NCBI GenBank assembly: GCA_905372875.1
Contig: CAJPQU010000039.1
Location: 1-13,919 of the forward strand
Reading direction: 5' to 3'
Source of the DNA: an uncultured Schwartzia sp.
GTDB lineage: Bacteria > Bacillota > Negativicutes > Selenomonadales > Selenomonadaceae
DNA: 13,919 bases
A program made the position numbers and the translations under genes. The notes below the pieces were generated by a model, which saw only the letters and a program-made list of their open reading frames with translations, ran no database searches and had not been told where the DNA came from. This document shows, one piece after another, positions 13,112 through 13,919 of the stretch (position 1 is the stretch's first letter; every line of letters starts with the position of its first letter).

Positions 13112-13919
13112 TCACTTTCTCCCCATAACGGCCGCAATCTTTGCGACATCTCCCATCAGGGCCCGGAACCGTTTTGGCGTCAGCGACTGATTCCCGTCCG
13201 AAAGAGCCACTTCGGGATGCGGATGGACCTCAATAATCAATCCGTCCGCCCCGGCCGCTATTGCCGCTCTGGCCATAGGCTGCACCATCTGCCAGCGCCC
13301 CGTCCCATGACTGGGGTCGACGATAACCGGGAGATGCGACAACTCCTTGACCGCCGCTACCGCAGAGAGATCCAGCGTATTACGGGTAAACGTCTCATAG
13401 GTACGGATGCCGCGCTCACAGAGAATAACCTTCTCGTTGCCGGCATTCACGATATATTCGGCGGCGTTCAGCCACTCCGCGATGGTGGCCGATAACCCTC
13501 GCTTGAGGAGGACCGGTTTATCGCTCCGTCCTACCGCCTGTAAAAGGCGGAAGTTTTGCATATTCCTCGCCCCGATCTGGAATATGTCTGCGTATTCGGC
13601 GACCAGCGCCACATCGTTGACATCCACGATCTCAGTGACGATACGCAGATCGAATTCCTGCCCCACTTCATAGAGCATTTTCAATCCCGTTTCTGCCAGC
13701 CCCTGAAAATCATAGGGTGAGGTCCGAGGTTTAAAGGCCCCGCCTCGCATGAACCGTGCTCCGGAATCCCGAACGACGGCCGCTGTCTCATAAAGCTGTT
13801 CCCGGCTTTCTACGGCGCAGGGCCCCGCCATGATGGCTAATGATTCCCCGCCCACCGTGACCCCGCGGACGTCAATAACCGTATTCTCCGGGTGGAATTC
13901 CCGGCTGACCAGTTTGTAC
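13112..13919 (-). CDS. aroF: 3-deoxy-7-phosphoheptulonate (DAHP) synthase, C-terminal part
   Basis: First enzyme of the shikimate pathway: condenses phosphoenolpyruvate and erythrose 4-phosphate. The frame enters from the right edge with no start, giving 268 visible residues; numbering here is within that fragment. The first residues, YKLVSREFHPENTVIDVRG, are the usual linker after an N-terminal ferredoxin-like regulatory domain, which must lie outside. Then come the barrel motifs MAGPCAVES (metal cysteine), MRGGAFKPRTSPYDFQG, LLKRGLSATIAEWLNAAEY, CERGIRTYETFTRNTLD, VDPSHGTGRW (metal histidine), IIEVHPHPE (metal glutamate) and SDGNQSL (metal aspartate). This is the class I-beta/KDO8P-synthase-like type. 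A GTG at 13855 is internal, not the start. No chorismate mutase domain is visible at the C-terminus. Confidence 0.95.
   Translation of the reverse strand, partial: YKLVSREFHPENTVIDVRGVTVGGESLAIMAGPCAVESREQLYETAAVVRDSGARFMRGGAFKPRTSPYDFQGLAETGLKMLYEVGQEFDLRIVTEIVDVNDVALVAEYADIFQIGARNMQNFRLLQAVGRSDKPVLLKRGLSATIAEWLNAAEYIVNAGNEKVILCERGIRTYETFTRNTLDLSAVAAVKELSHLPVIVDPSHGTGRWQMVQPMARAAIAAGADGLIIEVHPHPEVALSDGNQSLTPKRFRALMGDVAKIAAVMGRK

Noticed and set aside
13111..13149. 13-codon extension in front of tyrA
   Set aside because: It lies within the aroF coding region and past the natural start, which is followed at once by the NAD-binding strand.
13112..13855. GTG at 13855 as the start of aroF
   Set aside because: The frame continues to the right edge with the expected DAHP synthase linker, so this codon is internal.
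1..13919. Search for CRISPR repeats, tRNA/rRNA genes, IS ends, toxin-antitoxin pairs or phage genes
   Set aside because: None seen by eye; almost all bases are in well-defined minus-strand genes and the gaps are short.

Overview
This window is a chromosomal, housekeeping-type segment in which every gene I can support lies on the minus strand, so the genes read from high to low coordinates. The content and gene order (mltG-trmR-U32 protein; aroQ-Xaa-Pro peptidase-efp; Asp23; recG) point to a Bacillota/Firmicutes genome with fairly high GC. The lack of any sporulation gene next to efp and the general protein style fit Negativicutes (for example a Selenomonas/Mitsuokella/Megasphaera-like organism). 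That placement is inference; there is no rRNA or other direct taxonomic marker here. I see no phage, IS element, CRISPR array, tRNA or rRNA.

Layout in transcription order. (1) 13919-12223: the 3' part of aroF (DAHP synthase), then tyrA (prephenate dehydrogenase) one base later, ending in a terminator at 12144-12194. (2) 12158-6775: a strong SigmaA-type promoter whose -35 lies inside that terminator drives a tightly packed seven-gene unit: mltG, trmR (tRNA wobble methyltransferase), a U32 protein of the TrhP type (prephenate-dependent tRNA hydroxylation), acylphosphatase, aroQ, an M24 Xaa-Pro peptidase, and efp. Starts and stops overlap or are separated by 0-18 bases. (3) 6774-6179: an AT-rich leader, a small Asp23/Gls24 protein, and a strong terminator. 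(4) 6171-2691: a second clear promoter, then recG and rarA, two replication-fork repair ATPases. (5) 2572-1: yqeB (selenium-dependent molybdenum hydroxylase accessory protein), a hairpin, a GT4 glycosyltransferase, and a GTG-initiated unknown protein that runs off the left edge.

How the genes work together: the central unit mixes cell-wall synthesis (MltG), aromatic biosynthesis (AroQ, with AroF/TyrA just upstream) and translation (TrmR, TrhP-like, EF-P). A plausible metabolic thread is prephenate: it is the substrate of TyrA and the required precursor for TrhP-type wobble-uridine hydroxylation, whose product TrmR methylates. Nothing here is obviously a new defence or mobile system. The best leads are the prephenate/tRNA neighbourhood, the unknown gene at 1-581, the terminator/promoter overlap at 12130-12194, and the fusion of Bacillus-like gene blocks that are separate in B. 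subtilis. Several long open frames extend artificially upstream into neighbouring genes; I give trimmed starts for rarA, the U32 protein, tyrA, mltG, yqeB and asp23, with reasons.
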